A stretch of DNA of 6,219 nt from assembly GCA_013331625.1 (NCBI GenBank), contig DUGC01000057.1:13738-19956 (forward strand), in the 5' to 3' direction. The notes under the pieces are model-generated. The model worked only from the letters and a program-made list of their open reading frames with translations, searched no databases and was not told where the DNA came from. Each line of letters opens with the position of its first letter. The first letter of the stretch is position 1. Both the position numbers and the translations under genes were made by a program. The DNA comes from Candidatus Iainarchaeum sp. (GTDB taxonomy: Archaea > Iainarchaeota > Iainarchaeia > Iainarchaeales > Iainarchaeaceae). Positions 5,585-6,219 of this stretch are shown here, piece after piece.

Positions 5585-5642
5585 AAACGTTTGCCAAATT
5601 CGAACTGCTTATTAAACCCAAGTTAACTTTTCAAACTTTGAA
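5585..5642. promoter_or_regulatory. Cluster of short perfect palindromes, possible operator region
   Basis: Four palindromes occur within 58 bp: AAACGTTT (5585-5592), TTCGAA (5599-5604), AAGTTAACTT (5620-5629) and TTCAAACTTTGAA (5630-5642, central C). They lie just upstream of the promoter candidates for the 124-residue protein gene. AT-rich DNA yields some by chance, so a regulatory role is only suggested. Confidence 0.3.
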
Positions 5643-5714
5643 GCCTAAAAATAGTGCAATTATTCATCAATTGCCGAACTTTTTTGGGTTTTTACTCCCT
5701 GTTTTTTAGCGCTG

Positions 5715-6089
5715 CTACTTTCCCTTCTTTCTCAAAATAACCTTCTCCGCTTCCTTTTCAAGGGCGTTGAGTGCTGATTTAAGGGAATTTTCCGCTTCCC
5801 ACTCCTTAGCGCTTGCATGCAGGGCAATTCCCGCCGTATTGAGGCTCGTTTTCGTTTCTACCTGCTCCCTTTTGCCCTGTTTGTGGAATTCACGGAAATG
5901 CACGCCCAGAGATATCCCGCCGCCAAGCCGGGAGGTTAATTTGTCATAAAACTTCTCAATTTGGCTTGTAAGCTGGCTAATGTCGATTCCGTGGCCCTGT
6001 GGCATGCCTGAAATGTTGATTTTGCGCTCTATACAGATCCCCGGATAAAGCAACGGCTTTGTGTTATAAAAACCTGCCGATATGCTCAC
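5715..6089 (-). CDS. Putative HPF/RaiA-like ribosome-associated protein
   Basis: A 124-residue product read from a GTG at 6089. From residue 23 onward the order of predicted elements matches the hibernation-promoting factor fold (beta-alpha-beta-beta-beta-alpha): strand KINISGMP, helix ISQLTSQIEKFYDKLTSRL (38-55), strand ISLGVHFREF (59-68), strand QVETKTSL (76-83), strand GIALHASAKEW (87-97), and helix AENSLKSALNALEKEAEKV (99-117) with a basic tail. The 'h.A.A..w....A...AL..LE' ending is typical of HPF/RaiA (PF02482-type) proteins, which bind the 30S decoding region and idle ribosomes. This is pattern-based, without an alignment. The start is uncertain: a TATA-like stretch (6062-6071) lies inside the frame, and the first 20 residues are not needed for the fold. 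The gene follows an upstream partial gene by 12 bp. Confidence 0.45.
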   Translation of the reverse strand: MSISAGFYNTKPLLYPGICIERKINISGMPQGHGIDISQLTSQIEKFYDKLTSRLGGGISLGVHFREFHKQGKREQVETKTSLNTAGIALHASAKEWEAENSLKSALNALEKEAEKVILRKKGK

Positions 6090-6101
6090 TTTGATTTCCG
6101 A

Positions 6102-6219
6102 TTAGTGGATTTTTGAATTTGGTGTTTTGGCTGGGATTTCGTTTTTATTGACGACTTTGGCAAAATTGAGTTTTGCGGGTTTGTGCTTGTTGGAATCAAG
6201 CACAAAAACAGGTTTTTTT
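6102..6219 (-). CDS. C-terminal 38 residues of a gene cut by the window edge
   Basis: On the minus strand an open frame enters from the window edge and ends at TAA (6102-6104). It encodes 38 residues beginning KKPVFVLDSNKHKPAKL and finishing NKNEIPAKTPNSKIH. The composition (Lys, Asn, Pro-rich) looks like a disordered C-terminal tail. The gap to the GTG of the HPF-like gene is 12 bp, so the two may share a transcript. With so little sequence the frame itself is not certain, and no family can be named. Confidence 0.4.
   Translation of the reverse strand, partial: KKPVFVLDSNKHKPAKLNFAKVVNKNEIPAKTPNSKIH
6180..6206. repeat. Inverted repeat with 10-bp perfect stem
   Basis: TTTGTGCTTG (6180-6189) and CAAGCACAAA (6197-6206) form a perfect 10-bp stem around a 7-base loop (TTGGAAT). 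On the plus strand a run of seven T follows six bases later at the window edge. It lies inside the probable coding tail on the minus strand, so its role is unclear. Confidence 0.5.

Noticed and set aside
6102..6219. Remnant of an IscB/RRXRR nuclease suggested by PVFVLDSNK
   Set aside because: Neither of the two minus frames translated supplies the expected arginine-rich follow-on sequence after the string, so the resemblance is probably chance.
1..6219. CRISPR arrays, transposons, tRNA or rRNA genes
   Set aside because: I found no regularly spaced direct repeats, transposase motifs, terminal repeats or tRNA cloverleaf-like segments on either strand.

Overview
This window looks like chromosomal DNA of an archaeon, most plausibly a small-genome DPANN-type lineage (Micrarchaeota, Diapherotrites or Woesearchaeota-like). 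Direct support comes from the gene starts: several lie about 25-28 bp downstream of TATA/box A-like sequences with no room for a ribosome binding site, which is the archaeal leaderless pattern. Also consistent are tight gene packing, frequent AGG, ATA and AAG codons, a stand-alone ammonia-dependent NAD+ synthetase, and a short Cys-patterned lipoprotein of a type I associate with DPANN surface proteins. No rRNA, tRNA or other phylogenetic marker is present, so the lineage is an inference.

Layout. (1) 2-400, plus: the C-terminal part of a GNAT acetyltransferase, cut by the window edge. (2) 437-1216, plus: a class I SAM-dependent methyltransferase. (3) 1232-3158, minus: three unassigned genes, namely a 311-residue protein, an 80-residue two-helix membrane protein (start corrected here) and a 231-residue basic protein. 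(4) 3159-3219: a 61-bp divergent promoter region with back-to-back TATA boxes. (5) 3220-3882, plus: a HAD-family phosphatase. (6) 3883-4015: an intergenic region with two hairpins. (7) 4016-5034, plus: nadE overlapping a small lipoprotein gene. (8) 5035-5142: a convergent intergenic region with a GC-rich hairpin. (9) 5143-6219, minus: an orphan 124-residue protein preceded by a tandem Shine-Dalgarno and a palindrome-rich leader, then a 124-residue protein whose layout resembles ribosome hibernation factors (HPF/RaiA), and finally the last 38 codons of a further gene at the window edge.

How the genes fit together. NadE completes NAD+ from deamido-NAD+; the HAD enzyme probably hydrolyses a small phosphorylated metabolite; the methyltransferase and acetyltransferase have unknown acceptors. 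Apart from the nadE-lipoprotein overlap, the 6-bp spacing of the membrane and basic protein genes, and the 12-bp spacing at the right edge, there is little evidence for operons. I found no CRISPR array, mobile element, tRNA, rRNA or recognisable defence system. The least explained parts are the three-gene minus-strand block at 1232-3158 and the segment at 5518-6219.
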